Positions 1-10,661 are shown, counted from the first letter of the stretch. The stretch: 64,000 bases of DNA from Nocardioides malaquae (GCF_015070385.1 NZ_JADCSA010000006.1:1-64000); one strand, 5' to 3'. Program-made: numbers and translations. Notes: generated by a model from the sequence alone, not told the origin.

Positions 1-1
1 C

Positions 2-61
2 CCGGCCGAGGTCCTCGACGACCTACTCTTGACCCACCACAAACACCACGGTGTTGCGTGA
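2..61 (+). CDS. C-terminal tail of an unidentified gene (partial at left edge)
   Basis: An open frame enters from the left edge and encodes 19 residues ending HHKHHGVA before TGA. The composition is compatible with a protein C-terminus, but too little is visible to name a family. It could also be a chance open frame. Downstream, bases 62-117 show no feature. Confidence 0.25.
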   Translation, partial: PAEVLDDLLLTHHKHHGVA

Positions 62-117
62 CCAACTGGAATCCGCCGCCAAGAAACGACCATTTCGGTT
101 GGTGCGTGAGGGGCAGC

Positions 118-134
118 GGGAGTGGGTCACTCCC
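118..134 (-). terminator. Short perfect hairpin downstream of crgA
   Basis: GGGAGTG and CACTCCC form a perfect 7-bp stem with a 3-base loop, 7 bases past the crgA stop. There is no T-run on the minus strand. It is therefore a plausible but non-classical terminator, as is common in high-GC actinobacteria. Confidence 0.35.
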
Positions 135-140
135 GGCGGC

Positions 141-608
141 TCACTCCCAGCGGGTGGCGTAGGCGAAGCCGGCGGCCATGAAGCCGATGCCGACGAGGAG
201 GTTGTAGTTGCCCAGGTCGTTGAGCACCCAGATGTCGTTGAGCTTCTCGCCGCTGAAGACGTAGAAGGTGCAGATCCACAGCAGGCCGATGAGGAAGCAG
301 CCGAGCATCCCGATCACGACGCCGCGGCCGCGGCCGGCGGGGGTCGACGGGTGGGCGGCGACCATCAGGCCGACGAGGATCAGGGCGAAGCCGATGGTGT
401 AGTTCCACATGCCCAGGTCGCCGATGGCCTTCGGGCCGGACGGGTCCTCGGGCGGGAAGACCGTCGGGTCGGGGCGTACGCCCGTGTAGTAGTAGGCGAT
501 CCACGCGATGCCGGCGACGAGCAGGACGATCGCCACGATGAAGCGGACGGAGAAGATCTTCTCCTTCTCGAGGGCCAGTGACTCGTTGTGGGCCTTGGGC
601 TTCGACAC
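141..608 (-). CDS. crgA: Cell division protein CrgA, tandem-domain form
   Basis: The protein has 155 residues, while CrgA is usually about 85-95. CrgA is a small membrane protein of the actinobacterial septum that contacts FtsZ and penicillin-binding proteins. The C-terminal half (TM at about 97-117 and 131-151, ending TRWE) matches the CrgA pattern of two helices with a Leu-Gly...Asn-Tyr motif. The N-terminal half repeats this layout: TM at about 22-42 and 66-85, with DLGMWNYTIGF at 64-74 echoing DLGNYNLLVGIGF at 131-143. The gene therefore appears to carry two CrgA units. The GTG start has AGGAG upstream. The gene is divergent from the DUF881 gene, an arrangement known in Mycobacterium (Rv0011c/Rv0012). 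Confidence 0.85.
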   Translation of the reverse strand: MSKPKAHNESLALEKEKIFSVRFIVAIVLLVAGIAWIAYYYTGVRPDPTVFPPEDPSGPKAIGDLGMWNYTIGFALILVGLMVAAHPSTPAGRGRGVVIGMLGCFLIGLLWICTFYVFSGEKLNDIWVLNDLGNYNLLVGIGFMAAGFAYATRWE

Positions 609-684
609 CGGGTGACTCCTGGGATGTGTGCGGGTGTGACGGCGCCCGCGTGACTGTGTTGGCAGGCGCAGTTAGCGTAGTCGC

Positions 685-1440
685 ATGACCGAGGAGCCAC
701 GCGTTTCCCCCACCCGGCGGGCATGGCGTGTGGCGACCCCGATGATCCTGCTGCTCAGCGGCACCCTCTTCGTGGTGAGCGCACAGAACAGCGACGGTGG
801 CGACCTGCGTCCCACCCGCTACACCGACATCGCCTCGATCGTGGAGGCCGAGACCGCGGAGCTGGAGCGCCTCACCGAGGAGGCGGCGCGGCTCGACGCG
901 GAGGTGGCGGCCCTCGCCAGGGCGTACGACGACCGCGACACCAACCGCTACAACCGACGCATCGAGAAGCTGCTCGACCCCACCGGTTACACCGCCAAGT
1001 CGGGCACGGCCGTCACGGTCACGCTGACCGACGCCCCGGAGGACCTCATCCGCGAGGCGGCCACCAACGAGGAGCGCGACAAGATGGTCGTGCACCAGCA
1101 GGACATCCAGGCGGTCGTCAACGCGATGTGGCGCGCCGGCGCCGAGGCGGTGACGATCCAGGGCAAGCGGGTCATCGCCACCACCGGCATCAAGTGCAGC
1201 GGCAACACGGTGCAGCTGCAGGGCCTGCCCTACTCGCCGCCCTACGTGATCACCGCGATCGGTGACCAGCTCGACATCTTCTCCGAGATCCAGGCCGACG
1301 ACTACGTCTCGCTCTACCGCGAGGACTCGACAGATCCCGAGATCGCGGTCGGCTACGAGATCGAGCTCGTCGACCACGCCACCGCGCCGGCCTACGACGT
1401 GCCGGTCAACCTCAGCTACGCGGAGCCGATGGAGTCCTGA
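685..1440 (+). CDS. DUF881 family membrane-anchored protein
   Basis: The protein has 251 residues with one N-terminal membrane anchor (about 17-34). A coiled-coil stretch rich in Glu/Ala follows (about 50-85), then a globular DUF881 domain. DUF881 proteins are extracytoplasmic, coiled-coil proteins found beside division and peptidoglycan genes in Gram-positive bacteria; their molecular role is not established. The gene starts 76 bases from crgA on the opposite strand and converges on pknB, whose stop lies 37 bases away. Its place beside crgA and the kinase operon supports a link to the cell envelope. Confidence 0.85.
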   Translation: MTEEPRVSPTRRAWRVATPMILLLSGTLFVVSAQNSDGGDLRPTRYTDIASIVEAETAELERLTEEAARLDAEVAALARAYDDRDTNRYNRRIEKLLDPTGYTAKSGTAVTVTLTDAPEDLIREAATNEERDKMVVHQQDIQAVVNAMWRAGAEAVTIQGKRVIATTGIKCSGNTVQLQGLPYSPPYVITAIGDQLDIFSEIQADDYVSLYREDSTDPEIAVGYEIELVDHATAPAYDVPVNLSYAEPMES

Positions 1441-1477
1441 GCCCGAAGGCCCAGGTCCACGGGGCCAGCCGCGCTGC

Positions 1478-3274
<1,797 letters not shown>

Positions 3275-3284
3275 CTCAGACCTC

Positions 3285-4850
3285 TCAGGACTGGGGGGCC
3301 ACGCCGGGCTCCTCAGGAGGCACGTCGCCCCCGGGAGAGTCGGGCGTGGTGGTCGGTGCGGGTTCCTCCGACGGGGTGGGTGTCTCCGTCGGCGTGGGGG
3401 TGGGCGTCGGCGTGGGGGTGGGTGTCGGGGTCGGGGTGGGTGTCTCGGTGGGCTCCGGCTCGGGCTCCGGCTCCTCGGTGGGGCGCGGGCCCCAGAAGGA
3501 CACCGTGATCCTGTCACCCTCCTGCAGCGTGCCGGAGGGGTTCACCTCGATCACCTCGCCCGGGGTCTCGTCGCCGGGGTTCTCCCGCTCGTCGCGGGTG
3601 ACGCGCAGGCCCAGGGCCTCCAGCTCGGCGACCACCGCGGCCACGTCACGACCCTCGTAGTCACCCGGGTCGACGCGCACCTCCTCGGGCTCGTCGTCGG
3701 GCTCGGAGCTCTCGCTCGCGGTGGGGGTCGGGGTGACCGGGCCGGGGTCGTCGACGTCGTCGCCCGACTGCGACCACCAGACGGCGGCGGCGATCAGCGC
3801 GGCCACCACGAGCACCACGACGACGGCGGCGGCCGTGGCCGAGCGGCGCTCCCCGCGCGTGGGTCCGCTTGCCACGCCGTGGGCGGGCACGCCTCCGGTC
3901 GGCAGGGGGTTGGCGGTGGTGGCCGGCACGACCTGGGTGGCGGCGGGCTGCACCTGGGTCGCTGCAGTGGGCGGGTCCATCGGCACGGGGGCGACCGCCG
4001 GGGCGGTGACAGCATGGGTGGCCGGGTCGCGCAGGGCGGCGGCGAAGGCGGCACCGTCGGCGAACCGCTCGGCGGGCTTCTTCGACAGCGCGCGGCGTAC
4101 GACGGCAGCGAGGTCGGCGGGCACGCTCGGCGGCAGGTCGGGCACCGGGTTGCGCAGGTGGGCCAGCGCCGTGGCGACCGGAGAGTCGGCCTCGAACGGG
4201 CGGCGTCCGGCGAGGCACTCGAAGGCGACGACCCCGAGGGAGTAGACGTCGGAGGCGGCGGTGGCCTGGCCACCCTCGGCCTGCTCGGGGGAGAGGTACT
4301 GCGGGGTGCCCATGACCTGGCCGGTCTGGGTGAGCGCGACCGCCTCGGCGGCGCGGGCGATGCCGAAGTCGGTCACCTTGACGCGGCGCTCGGGGGTGAC
4401 GAGCAGGTTGGCCGGCTTCACGTCGCGGTGCACGATGCCGGCGCGGTGGGCGGCCCCGAGGGCGTCACCGACCTGGGCGAGCAGGTCGCGCACGGCGGTC
4501 GGGTCCATGGGGGCGCTGGGCCGGATGAGGTTCGAGAGGGGCTGCCCGTCGACGAGCTCCATCACCAGGAAGGGTCGCGGGGGCCCGCCGTCGGGGTTGT
4601 TGACCTCGCCCACGTCGAAGACGGCGGCGATGCCGGGGTGGGAGAGCGCCGCGGCGTGCTGGGCCTCCGACTCGAACCGGTGGCGGAAGAGCGCGTCGTC
4701 GGCATACTCCGCCTTGAGCAGCTTGACGGCGACCTGGCGGCCCAGGGAGGTGTCGGTGGCGCGCCACACCTCGCCCATGCCGCCCGTGGCGATGCGGGAG
4801 TCGAGCACGTAGCGCCCGTTGCGTCCGACACTGCTGATGGGGGAGCTCAT
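3285..4850 (-). CDS. pknA: Ser/Thr protein kinase PknA-like, with PASTA-like unit and Pro-Thr repeat tail
   Basis: The protein has 521 residues. The kinase domain has Lys43, HRDVKPAN (Asp143, Asn148), DFG at 161-163 and SPEQ. A Pro/Ala-rich linker leads to a TM at about 338-358. One extracellular PASTA-like unit follows, then a low-complexity tail of alternating Pro-Thr. PknA in mycobacteria has no PASTA unit, so this single unit is a departure. It controls cell shape and division together with PknB. It overlaps pbpA by 4 bases, indicating translational coupling. Confidence 0.92.
   Translation of the reverse strand: MSSPISSVGRNGRYVLDSRIATGGMGEVWRATDTSLGRQVAVKLLKAEYADDALFRHRFESEAQHAAALSHPGIAAVFDVGEVNNPDGGPPRPFLVMELVDGQPLSNLIRPSAPMDPTAVRDLLAQVGDALGAAHRAGIVHRDVKPANLLVTPERRVKVTDFGIARAAEAVALTQTGQVMGTPQYLSPEQAEGGQATAASDVYSLGVVAFECLAGRRPFEADSPVATALAHLRNPVPDLPPSVPADLAAVVRRALSKKPAERFADGAAFAAALRDPATHAVTAPAVAPVPMDPPTAATQVQPAATQVVPATTANPLPTGGVPAHGVASGPTRGERRSATAAAVVVVLVVAALIAAAVWWSQSGDDVDDPGPVTPTPTASESSEPDDEPEEVRVDPGDYEGRDVAAVVAELEALGLRVTRDERENPGDETPGEVIEVNPSGTLQEGDRITVSFWGPRPTEEPEPEPEPTETPTPTPTPTPTPTPTPTPTETPTPSEEPAPTTTPDSPGGDVPPEEPGVAPQS
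3380..3475. repeat. Low-complexity GT/GGG-rich tandem tract inside pknA
   Basis: Short 6-base units such as GTGGGG, GTGGGC and GTCGGC are repeated and encode the Pro-Thr tail of PknA on the minus strand. The tract is in frame and has the look of a slippage-prone coding microsatellite. Copy number may therefore vary between strains. Confidence 0.8.
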
Positions 4851-6313
4851 CGGGAGATCACCGCTTCCATGACTGCCTTGGCGATGGGGCCGCCGAGGCG
4901 TCCGCCGGCGACCTCGCCGCGGTCGATGTCGGCCCGCTGGATCATCACGGCCACCGCGACCTCGGGGTCGTTGGCGGGCGCGAAGGAGACGAACCAGGCA
5001 TACGGCGGCACGTCGTCGAGGCCGGACTGGGCGGTGCCGGTCTTGCCGGCGACCTTCACGCCCGGGATGGCGGCGGGGCTGGCGGTGCCGTTGTCGACGG
5101 TGTGCACGAGCAGGTCGGTCAGCTCACGGGCGGTGCGCGAGCTGACGGCCTGGTTGAGCTGCGAAGGCTCGGTCTTGTCGAGCACCTGCAGCTGGGGCGT
5201 ACGCACCTCGTCGACGAGGTAGGGCTTCATCACCGTGCCGCCGTTGGCGATGCCGCCGGCGACCATGGCCATCTGCAGGGGCGTCGCGGCGACCTCGAAC
5301 TGACCCAGACCAGCCTGACCGGTCTGGGCGGCGTCCATGTCGGTCGGGAAGACCGACTGGGCCTGCGGGATCTCCGAGAGGTAGTCACGGTTGAAGCCGA
5401 AGCGCTCGGCACGCTCGGCCATCTCTTCGGCGCCGACCTCCACGGCCAGTGCGGCAAACGTGGTGTTGCAGGAGTTGCCCATCGCCTGGCGGAAGGAGAC
5501 CTTCGGGCCCCCGCAGGCCCGGCCCTCGTTGGTGATGCGGCCGGACTCGCCCGAGGTCAGCGGCAGCTGGTAGGAGTCGCCGCCGGGCACCTGGGAGTCG
5601 GCGTTGTAGTCGCCGGACTCGATGGCGGCCGCGGCGGTGACGAGCTTGAAGGTCGACCCGGGCGGGAGCCGCATCGCTGTGGCGCGGTTGATCAGCGGCT
5701 CGGAGTCGTCGGCCTCGAGCCGCTCCTGGGCCTTGATGACCTCACCGAAGCGGTGGCTGGCCAGCTGGTTGGGGTTGTAGGTGGGCAGCGAGACGGAGGC
5801 GAGGATCTTGCCGGTGTCGGGCTCGATGGCCACCACGGCGCCCTCGACGTTGCCCGGCAGCGCGGAGAGGCCCTCGAAGGCGGCCTGCTGCGCGGCGGGG
5901 TTGATGGTCAGCTGGACGTTGCCGCCCTTGGGCGAACGGTTGCTGAGCATGTCGATGACGCGGTTGACGAAGAGGCGGGAGTCCTCGCCGGAGAGCAGGT
6001 CGTCCTGGCTGCGTTCGAGCGCGGTCGTGCCGAACCAGTTGAAGCGGCCGGTGAGGTGGGCGTACAGCCGGGGGCGGGGGTACTCGCGCTGGAACTCGTA
6101 CTGCGAGTCGACGGGCACCGACTGCGCGACGGGCTGGCGGCCCACGAGGATGGCGCCGCGCTCGCGGGAGAAGTTGTCGGCGATCACGCGCTGGTTGTGG
6201 CCGCTGTCGGCCAGCGAGCCGGCCTTGAAGACCTGCAGCCACGTGACGTTGCCCAGCAGCAGCAGGAAGAGCACCAGGCAGAAGATCGAGATCATCCGGA
6301 TGGGCTTGTTCAT
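4847..6313 (-). CDS. pbpA: Class B penicillin-binding protein PbpA
   Basis: This is a 488-residue peptidoglycan transpeptidase that acts with RodA outside the membrane. An N-terminal TM (about 7-26) anchors it. The transpeptidase motifs are complete: SxxK (Ser220-Thr-Phe-Lys223), SxN (Ser281-Cys-Asn283) and KTG (424-426). The length fits the short PbpA of actinobacteria rather than FtsI. It overlaps rodA and pknA by 4 bases at each end, so the set is translated as a coupled unit. Confidence 0.95.
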   Translation of the reverse strand: MNKPIRMISIFCLVLFLLLLGNVTWLQVFKAGSLADSGHNQRVIADNFSRERGAILVGRQPVAQSVPVDSQYEFQREYPRPRLYAHLTGRFNWFGTTALERSQDDLLSGEDSRLFVNRVIDMLSNRSPKGGNVQLTINPAAQQAAFEGLSALPGNVEGAVVAIEPDTGKILASVSLPTYNPNQLASHRFGEVIKAQERLEADDSEPLINRATAMRLPPGSTFKLVTAAAAIESGDYNADSQVPGGDSYQLPLTSGESGRITNEGRACGGPKVSFRQAMGNSCNTTFAALAVEVGAEEMAERAERFGFNRDYLSEIPQAQSVFPTDMDAAQTGQAGLGQFEVAATPLQMAMVAGGIANGGTVMKPYLVDEVRTPQLQVLDKTEPSQLNQAVSSRTARELTDLLVHTVDNGTASPAAIPGVKVAGKTGTAQSGLDDVPPYAWFVSFAPANDPEVAVAVMIQRADIDRGEVAGGRLGGPIAKAVMEAVISR

Positions 6314-7725
6314 CGCAGGCGCACCACCTGGGTGGTCTCGGAGTCGTCCTCGTCGTGGTCGGGCATCAGCTCCGGCGGGGGCTTGCGCGCGTGGTCGGAG
6401 ACCCGCGCGACGAGGGCCACGATGATCCAGTTGGCCACCAGCGACGAGCCGCCGTAGGAGAGGAAGGGCGTGGTCAGACCGGTGAGCGGGATGAGGGCGG
6501 TCACGCCGCCGATCACCACGAAGGTCTGCAGCGCCAGGACCGAGCCGAGGCCGACGGCCAACAGCTTGCCGAAGCCGTCACGGCAGATCAGGGCGGTGCG
6601 CAGCGAACGCTCCACGATCAGGCCGTAGCAGAGGATGACGGCCATGACCGCGGTCAGGCCGAGCTCCTCGCCGACGGCGGCGAGGATGAAGTCGGACTCG
6701 ACGACCGGGATGCGCCACGGCGAGCCCTCGCCGAAGCCGCGGCCGATGAGACCGCCCCAGGCCATGCCGAAGAGCCCCTCGACGAGCTGGCCGCTGCCGG
6801 GCTTCTGGTCGATGTAGGCCATCGGGTCCTGCCAGATCCGCACACGGTTGCGCACGTGGCCGAAGGCCAGGTAGCCGAGTGTCGCGCCGACGGCGAAGAG
6901 GCCGCCACCGACCACGATCCATCCGGGTCGTTCGGTGGCGACGTAGAGCAGCACCAGGAAGAGGCCGAAGAAGAGCAGCGCCGAGCCGAGGTCGCGCTGG
7001 GCGGCGAGGATGCCGAGGCTGACCAGCCACATCACCAGGATCGGGCCGAGGTCGCGGCCGCGGGGCAGGTCGATGAAGAGGACGCGGCGACCTGCGAGCG
7101 CCAGCGCGTCGCGGTGGTGCACCAGGTAGCCGGCGAAGGCGACGACGAGCAGCACCTTGGCGATCTCGCCGGGCTGGAAGGTGAAGCCGAAGAGGCCGAT
7201 CCAGATCCGGGCGCCGTAGACGCTGAATCCCAGACCCGGCACCATCGGCAGCAGGAGCAGGACGACCGCGGCCAGCGCGGAGGTGTAGGTGAAGCGCTGC
7301 AGCAGGCGGTGGTCGCGCACCGCCCACAGGGTGGCCACGAAGAGCACGACGCCGAGCGTCATCCAGATCAGCTGCTGCTGGGCGAGCCCACCGATCTCCT
7401 TGCCGCGGGCGAGGTCGATCCGATAGATCACGGCCAGGCCCAGGCCGTTGAGGGCGGCGACCACGGGCAGCAGGACGGGGTCGGCGTAGGGCGCGAGGAA
7501 GCGGAGCGCGACGTGGGCCCCGAGCAGCAGGATCGCCAACCAGCTGCCGTAGCCGAGGATGTTGACCGGCACCTCGCCTTTGACGCCGACGCCGACGGCG
7601 GCGTAGGCGCCCAGGCCGACGGCGAGGGCGAGCACGAGCAGGAGGAGCTCTGCCCCGCGGCGGCTGCGGTGCACGAAGCCCATCAGTGAGGCGGCGGCGG
7701 AGTGGTGGTTGCCGGTCATCATCAC
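6310..7725 (-). CDS. rodA: SEDS-family peptidoglycan glycosyltransferase RodA
   Basis: The 471-residue polytopic membrane protein (about 10-12 TM helices) of the FtsW/RodA/SpoVE family polymerises lipid II and partners with PbpA. The long loop before the C-terminal helices and the motif GLTTPFLSYGGSS near the end are typical of SEDS proteins. The C-terminal tail is acidic and cytoplasmic. The start is GTG at 7725, overlapping the pstP stop by 4 bases; two ATG codons follow immediately and could also be used. Confidence 0.95.
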   Translation of the reverse strand: MMMTGNHHSAAASLMGFVHRSRRGAELLLLVLALAVGLGAYAAVGVGVKGEVPVNILGYGSWLAILLLGAHVALRFLAPYADPVLLPVVAALNGLGLAVIYRIDLARGKEIGGLAQQQLIWMTLGVVLFVATLWAVRDHRLLQRFTYTSALAAVVLLLLPMVPGLGFSVYGARIWIGLFGFTFQPGEIAKVLLVVAFAGYLVHHRDALALAGRRVLFIDLPRGRDLGPILVMWLVSLGILAAQRDLGSALLFFGLFLVLLYVATERPGWIVVGGGLFAVGATLGYLAFGHVRNRVRIWQDPMAYIDQKPGSGQLVEGLFGMAWGGLIGRGFGEGSPWRIPVVESDFILAAVGEELGLTAVMAVILCYGLIVERSLRTALICRDGFGKLLAVGLGSVLALQTFVVIGGVTALIPLTGLTTPFLSYGGSSLVANWIIVALVARVSDHARKPPPELMPDHDEDDSETTQVVRLR

Positions 7726-9038
7726 CCGCCGAACTGCTGGGCAGCGAGGTTGTCGACGACCGTGCGGGCGGCGTCCAGACCAGCGGCCTCGATGCCGTCA
7801 CGCACGAGCGCGGCGTCATAGCTGGAGAGCCCGTCCATGCGCACGTCGGAGACTTCGTAGGGCTGGGAGAGCTCGAAGCCGCCGGGCAGCGTGGCGTCGA
7901 TGCCGCGGAAGACCGCGACGGCGCCCTCGTGCTCGCCGACGTAGTACTGCTGCTGACTCCACGACCAAGCAGCCACGCCGGCGATCCACAGCAGGCCGCC
8001 CACGGTGACGAGCACCAGGAGACGCTTCAACGCCATGAAGCGGGCGGGCGGCTGCGGGGCGTAGCGGACCGCCTCGGGGTCGGTCTCGATCGCGCCCTCC
8101 GCGCCGGGCGGCAGCGCCTCGGTGGCGGCGGCGGGGCGACCCGTCGCGCGCCGGGCGGTGTCGCTGACGCCAGCCCCGGTCGTACGCGGCAGGTCGGCCG
8201 CCGCGCCCACGAGCAGGGGCGCGAGGTCGTCGCTGCGCGGGGTGTCGTCGGTGACGACGTCGGCGACCACGCAGGTCACGTTGTCGCTGCTGCCGGCCTC
8301 GAGGCTGGCGCGCACGAGCTCGACGGCTGCGAAGTCGGGGGTGCCGTCGCCGAGCACCGCGGCGAGGCGGTCGTCGTCGAGCACGCCGCTGGCGCCGTCG
8401 GAGCAGAGCAGGAGTCGGTCGCCGGCCTGCAGCGGCACGCTGAAGAGGTCGGGGGCGGGGTCGCGGACGCCGTCGAGGGCCTTGAGGATGAGGTTGCGGT
8501 GGGGGTGGACCCGGGCCTCTTCCTCGGAGATGCGGCCCTCGTCGACAAGGCTCTGCACGAAGGTGTGGTCGTGGGTGAGGAGACTCAGCTCGGCGTTGCG
8601 CAGCAGGTAGGCGCGGGAGTCGCCGACGTGGCCGACGGAGAGCTGGCGGCCGTCGAAGAGGCCCACGGTGGCGGTGGTGCTGGTGCCGTTGAGCGACTCG
8701 TCGTCCTCGACGAGCTCGGCGATCCGGTCGTGGGCGCGGTGCAGGGCGCCGGCGAGCCGCTCCTGCGCGTCGTCGCCGGGCGGTTCGTCGAGGCGCCGCA
8801 TCACCTGCACGGCGGTGGCGGAGGCGACGTCACCGCGGGCTGCGCCACCGACGCCGTCGGCCACGATCAGCAGCCACGGGCCGGCGTAGCCGGAGTCCTG
8901 GTTGTCCTTGCGCACCCGGCCGACGTCGGAGATCGCCGACCAGGTCAGGCGCAGGGCGGCGTCGCCGGTCGGCTCGGGGCCGTCGGCGCGCACCGCGGGG
9001 CGCACGGCCGTGTCGGTGTCGGTGTCGAGCTCGGTCAC
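7722..9038 (-). CDS. pstP: PP2C-type Ser/Thr phosphatase PstP
   Basis: The 438-residue membrane phosphatase reverses PknA/PknB phosphorylation. The PP2C metal-binding motifs are present: NQDS, VADGVGG, GHVGDSRAYLL, LCSDGASG and SSDNVT. After the catalytic domain (about 25-265) comes a Pro/Ala-rich linker, one TM (ALKRLLVLVTVGGLLWIAG) and an extracellular C-terminal domain of about 90 residues. The frame is open upstream into fhaB. GTG at 9038 was chosen because it lies 8 bases past the fhaB stop and just before the conserved domain. Confidence 0.93.
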   Translation of the reverse strand: MTELDTDTDTAVRPAVRADGPEPTGDAALRLTWSAISDVGRVRKDNQDSGYAGPWLLIVADGVGGAARGDVASATAVQVMRRLDEPPGDDAQERLAGALHRAHDRIAELVEDDESLNGTSTTATVGLFDGRQLSVGHVGDSRAYLLRNAELSLLTHDHTFVQSLVDEGRISEEEARVHPHRNLILKALDGVRDPAPDLFSVPLQAGDRLLLCSDGASGVLDDDRLAAVLGDGTPDFAAVELVRASLEAGSSDNVTCVVADVVTDDTPRSDDLAPLLVGAAADLPRTTGAGVSDTARRATGRPAAATEALPPGAEGAIETDPEAVRYAPQPPARFMALKRLLVLVTVGGLLWIAGVAAWSWSQQQYYVGEHEGAVAVFRGIDATLPGGFELSQPYEVSDVRMDGLSSYDAALVRDGIEAAGLDAARTVVDNLAAQQFGG

Positions 9039-9046
9039 GCCAGGCC

Positions 9047-9529
9047 CTACTTCCGCAGCTCGAGGAGGGTCTTGCCGATCCGCACCTGGCTGCCGACGCT
9101 CACCGCCATCGGTTCGGTCAGGCGCGCGCTGCCCACGTAGGTGCCGTTGGTGGAGCCGAGGTCCTCGACATACCACTGGTCGCCCGAGAGCGCGATGCGG
9201 GCGTGGCGGGTGGAGACGTAGTCGTCGTCGAGGCGGATGGCCGCGTCGGTGCCGCGTCCGATGAGCACGGGCTCACCGTTGAGCTCGGCGTGCTCGCCGG
9301 TGTTGGCGCCCTCGACGACCACGACCTGGGTGGGCGAGCCGCGGCGACGGGGAGCCTTGGCAGGGCGGGGGGCCTTCGTACGTCCCAGGCGGCCGCCGCG
9401 GGCGGCGCGCGGCTCGGGCACGCGGGCGCCGAACATGTCGGAACGCACCACGGAGACGGCGGCGAGCACGAAGATCCACAGCACCGCCAGATAGGCGAAC
9501 CGGATCAGGAAGAGCGTCAGCTCCGACAC
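9047..9529 (-). CDS. fhaB: FHA-domain protein FhaB (FipA-like)
   Basis: The protein has 160 residues. A TM at about 5-28 is followed by a basic linker and a C-terminal FHA domain (about 70-160) with the signature GR...STRHARI...STNGTYV. FHA domains read phosphothreonine; in mycobacteria FipA links the kinases to FtsZ/FtsQ. The gene is 3 bases from fhaA and has a GTG start with GAGGAG upstream. Confidence 0.93.
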   Translation of the reverse strand: MSELTLFLIRFAYLAVLWIFVLAAVSVVRSDMFGARVPEPRAARGGRLGRTKAPRPAKAPRRRGSPTQVVVVEGANTGEHAELNGEPVLIGRGTDAAIRLDDDYVSTRHARIALSGDQWYVEDLGSTNGTYVGSARLTEPMAVSVGSQVRIGKTLLELRK

Positions 9530-9532
9530 AGG

Positions 9533-10258
9533 TCAGCTCCTCCTCGAGTCGTCGTCGTGGGTGAAGAGCACCCGGACGACGGTGCTGCCGATCTTGACGG
9601 TCGAGCCGTCGCCCAGCCGGGCGTGGTCGACGCGCTGGCCGTCGACGAGCATCCCGTTGGTGGAGCCCAGGTCGGAGACGGTGACGTAGGGCCCGTCGCC
9701 GCGCTCGGCGCACTCGAACTCGACGTGGCGCCGGCTCACGCCGGGGTCGTTGATGCGTACGTCTGACTCGGCGCCGCGGCCCACGACGACGCCGGGCGGC
9801 AGGAGCGGGTGGCGGGTGCCGTTGATCTCCAGCACGGCCCGGGGCGTACGCGAGTGGGCGCGGTGCTCCTGGCCGCCGCCGGAGACGCTGGCGCGGGCGG
9901 CGCTGCGCACCCGCATCTGGCCGGTGGGCAGGTCACCGGCCTGCTCGAAGTGGATCTCGATGTCGCCGGGGAAGACGTAGCCCTGGGCGTCGGCGTGCTC
10001 CTCGAGCTGGTCGGAGAGGTCGCGCGCCATCGCGTTGTCGTAGGGCGAGAGCCGCTCCAGGTCGGCGTCGGAGAGCTCGACGTGGAAGACGTTGGGGGCC
10101 AGGCGCCGGTCGCGGCTGAGGATCTGGGAGTTGTTGTCGACCTCGCGCTGGAGCGCGGCCGAGATCTCGACCGGTTGCACGGCGCTGCGGAAGGCGCGGG
10201 CGAAGGCCCCGGAGATGAGGTTCTCCAGGCGTTGCTCGAATCGCTGCAGGGCGCCCAC
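9533..10258 (-). CDS. fhaA: FHA-domain protein FhaA with DUF3662 domain
   Basis: The 241-residue protein has an N-terminal DUF3662 domain (about 1-115), which occurs in FhaA of actinobacteria, and a C-terminal FHA domain (VGRGAESDVRINDPGVSRRH...STNGMLVDG). It is shorter than mycobacterial FhaA because the Gln/Pro-rich linker is reduced. FhaA binds the pseudokinase MviN/MurJ and phosphorylated partners in peptidoglycan control. It is the first gene of the operon, with a GTG start preceded by AGGAGG seven bases upstream. The 200 bases upstream (10259-10458) must hold the operon promoter; no clear -35/-10 pair was picked out. Confidence 0.92.
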   Translation of the reverse strand: MGALQRFEQRLENLISGAFARAFRSAVQPVEISAALQREVDNNSQILSRDRRLAPNVFHVELSDADLERLSPYDNAMARDLSDQLEEHADAQGYVFPGDIEIHFEQAGDLPTGQMRVRSAARASVSGGGQEHRAHSRTPRAVLEINGTRHPLLPPGVVVGRGAESDVRINDPGVSRRHVEFECAERGDGPYVTVSDLGSTNGMLVDGQRVDHARLGDGSTVKIGSTVVRVLFTHDDDSRRS

Positions 10259-10458
10259 GCGACCTCCTTCTCCAGTGCATGCCGGACGAGCGGGTCCTGC
10301 CCGGCTATCGGCGATCGTATCGGGGAGCGGTGACGAACCCTCGTTCCCACGGCGGCGGGCTTGTGGAGAAGCGGTGCAGGACCCGTCGTCGGGGTCTCTG
10401 TGCGGGCGCCCCGGTTTGGGTGATCACCGCGGGGTGGGATATGTTTCTGTCGCTTCAA

Positions 10459-10542
10459 GCGCGAGTGGCGGAATAGGCAGACGCGCACGGTTCAGGTCCG
10501 TGTGTCCGAAAGGACGTGGGGGTTCAACTCCCCCCTCGCGCA
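10459..10542 (+). tRNA. tRNA-Leu, anticodon CAG
   Basis: An 84-base class II tRNA. The acceptor arms GCGCGAG (10459-10465) and CTCGCGC (10535-10541) pair perfectly, with discriminator A. The anticodon stem CACGG/CCGTG encloses loop TTCAGGT, giving anticodon CAG. A variable arm follows (GTCCGAAAGGAC), then the T-arm GGGGGTTCAACTCCCCC. The 3' CCA is not encoded. A tRNA-Leu after fhaA is also found in Mycobacterium. Confidence 0.95.
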
Positions 10543-10553
10543 CGCTTGAGTCG

Positions 10554-10581
10554 AGAGCCCCGGTCGAGAGACTGGGGCTCT
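10554..10581 (+). terminator. Intrinsic-type terminator after tRNA-Leu
   Basis: AGAGCCCC and GGGGCTCT form a perfect 8-bp stem with a 12-base loop, starting 12 bases past the tRNA. The following TTGTC is only weakly T-rich. Confidence 0.7.
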
Positions 10582-10661
10582 TGTCAGTTCCGGGATCTGG
10601 TCGTCCCATCGGATGTCCAGTAGTGTTGGACGGGCGAGGGAGCATTACCTCCCGAGAAGTG

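Noticed and set aside
3380-3475. Possible CRISPR or non-coding tandem array
   Set aside because: Units are 6 bases, in frame with pknA and encode a Pro-Thr stalk; there are no spacers.
10459-10542. tRNA-Leu as attachment site of an integrated element
   Set aside because: No integrase and no second copy of the tRNA 3' end were seen by eye, so only proximity is reported.
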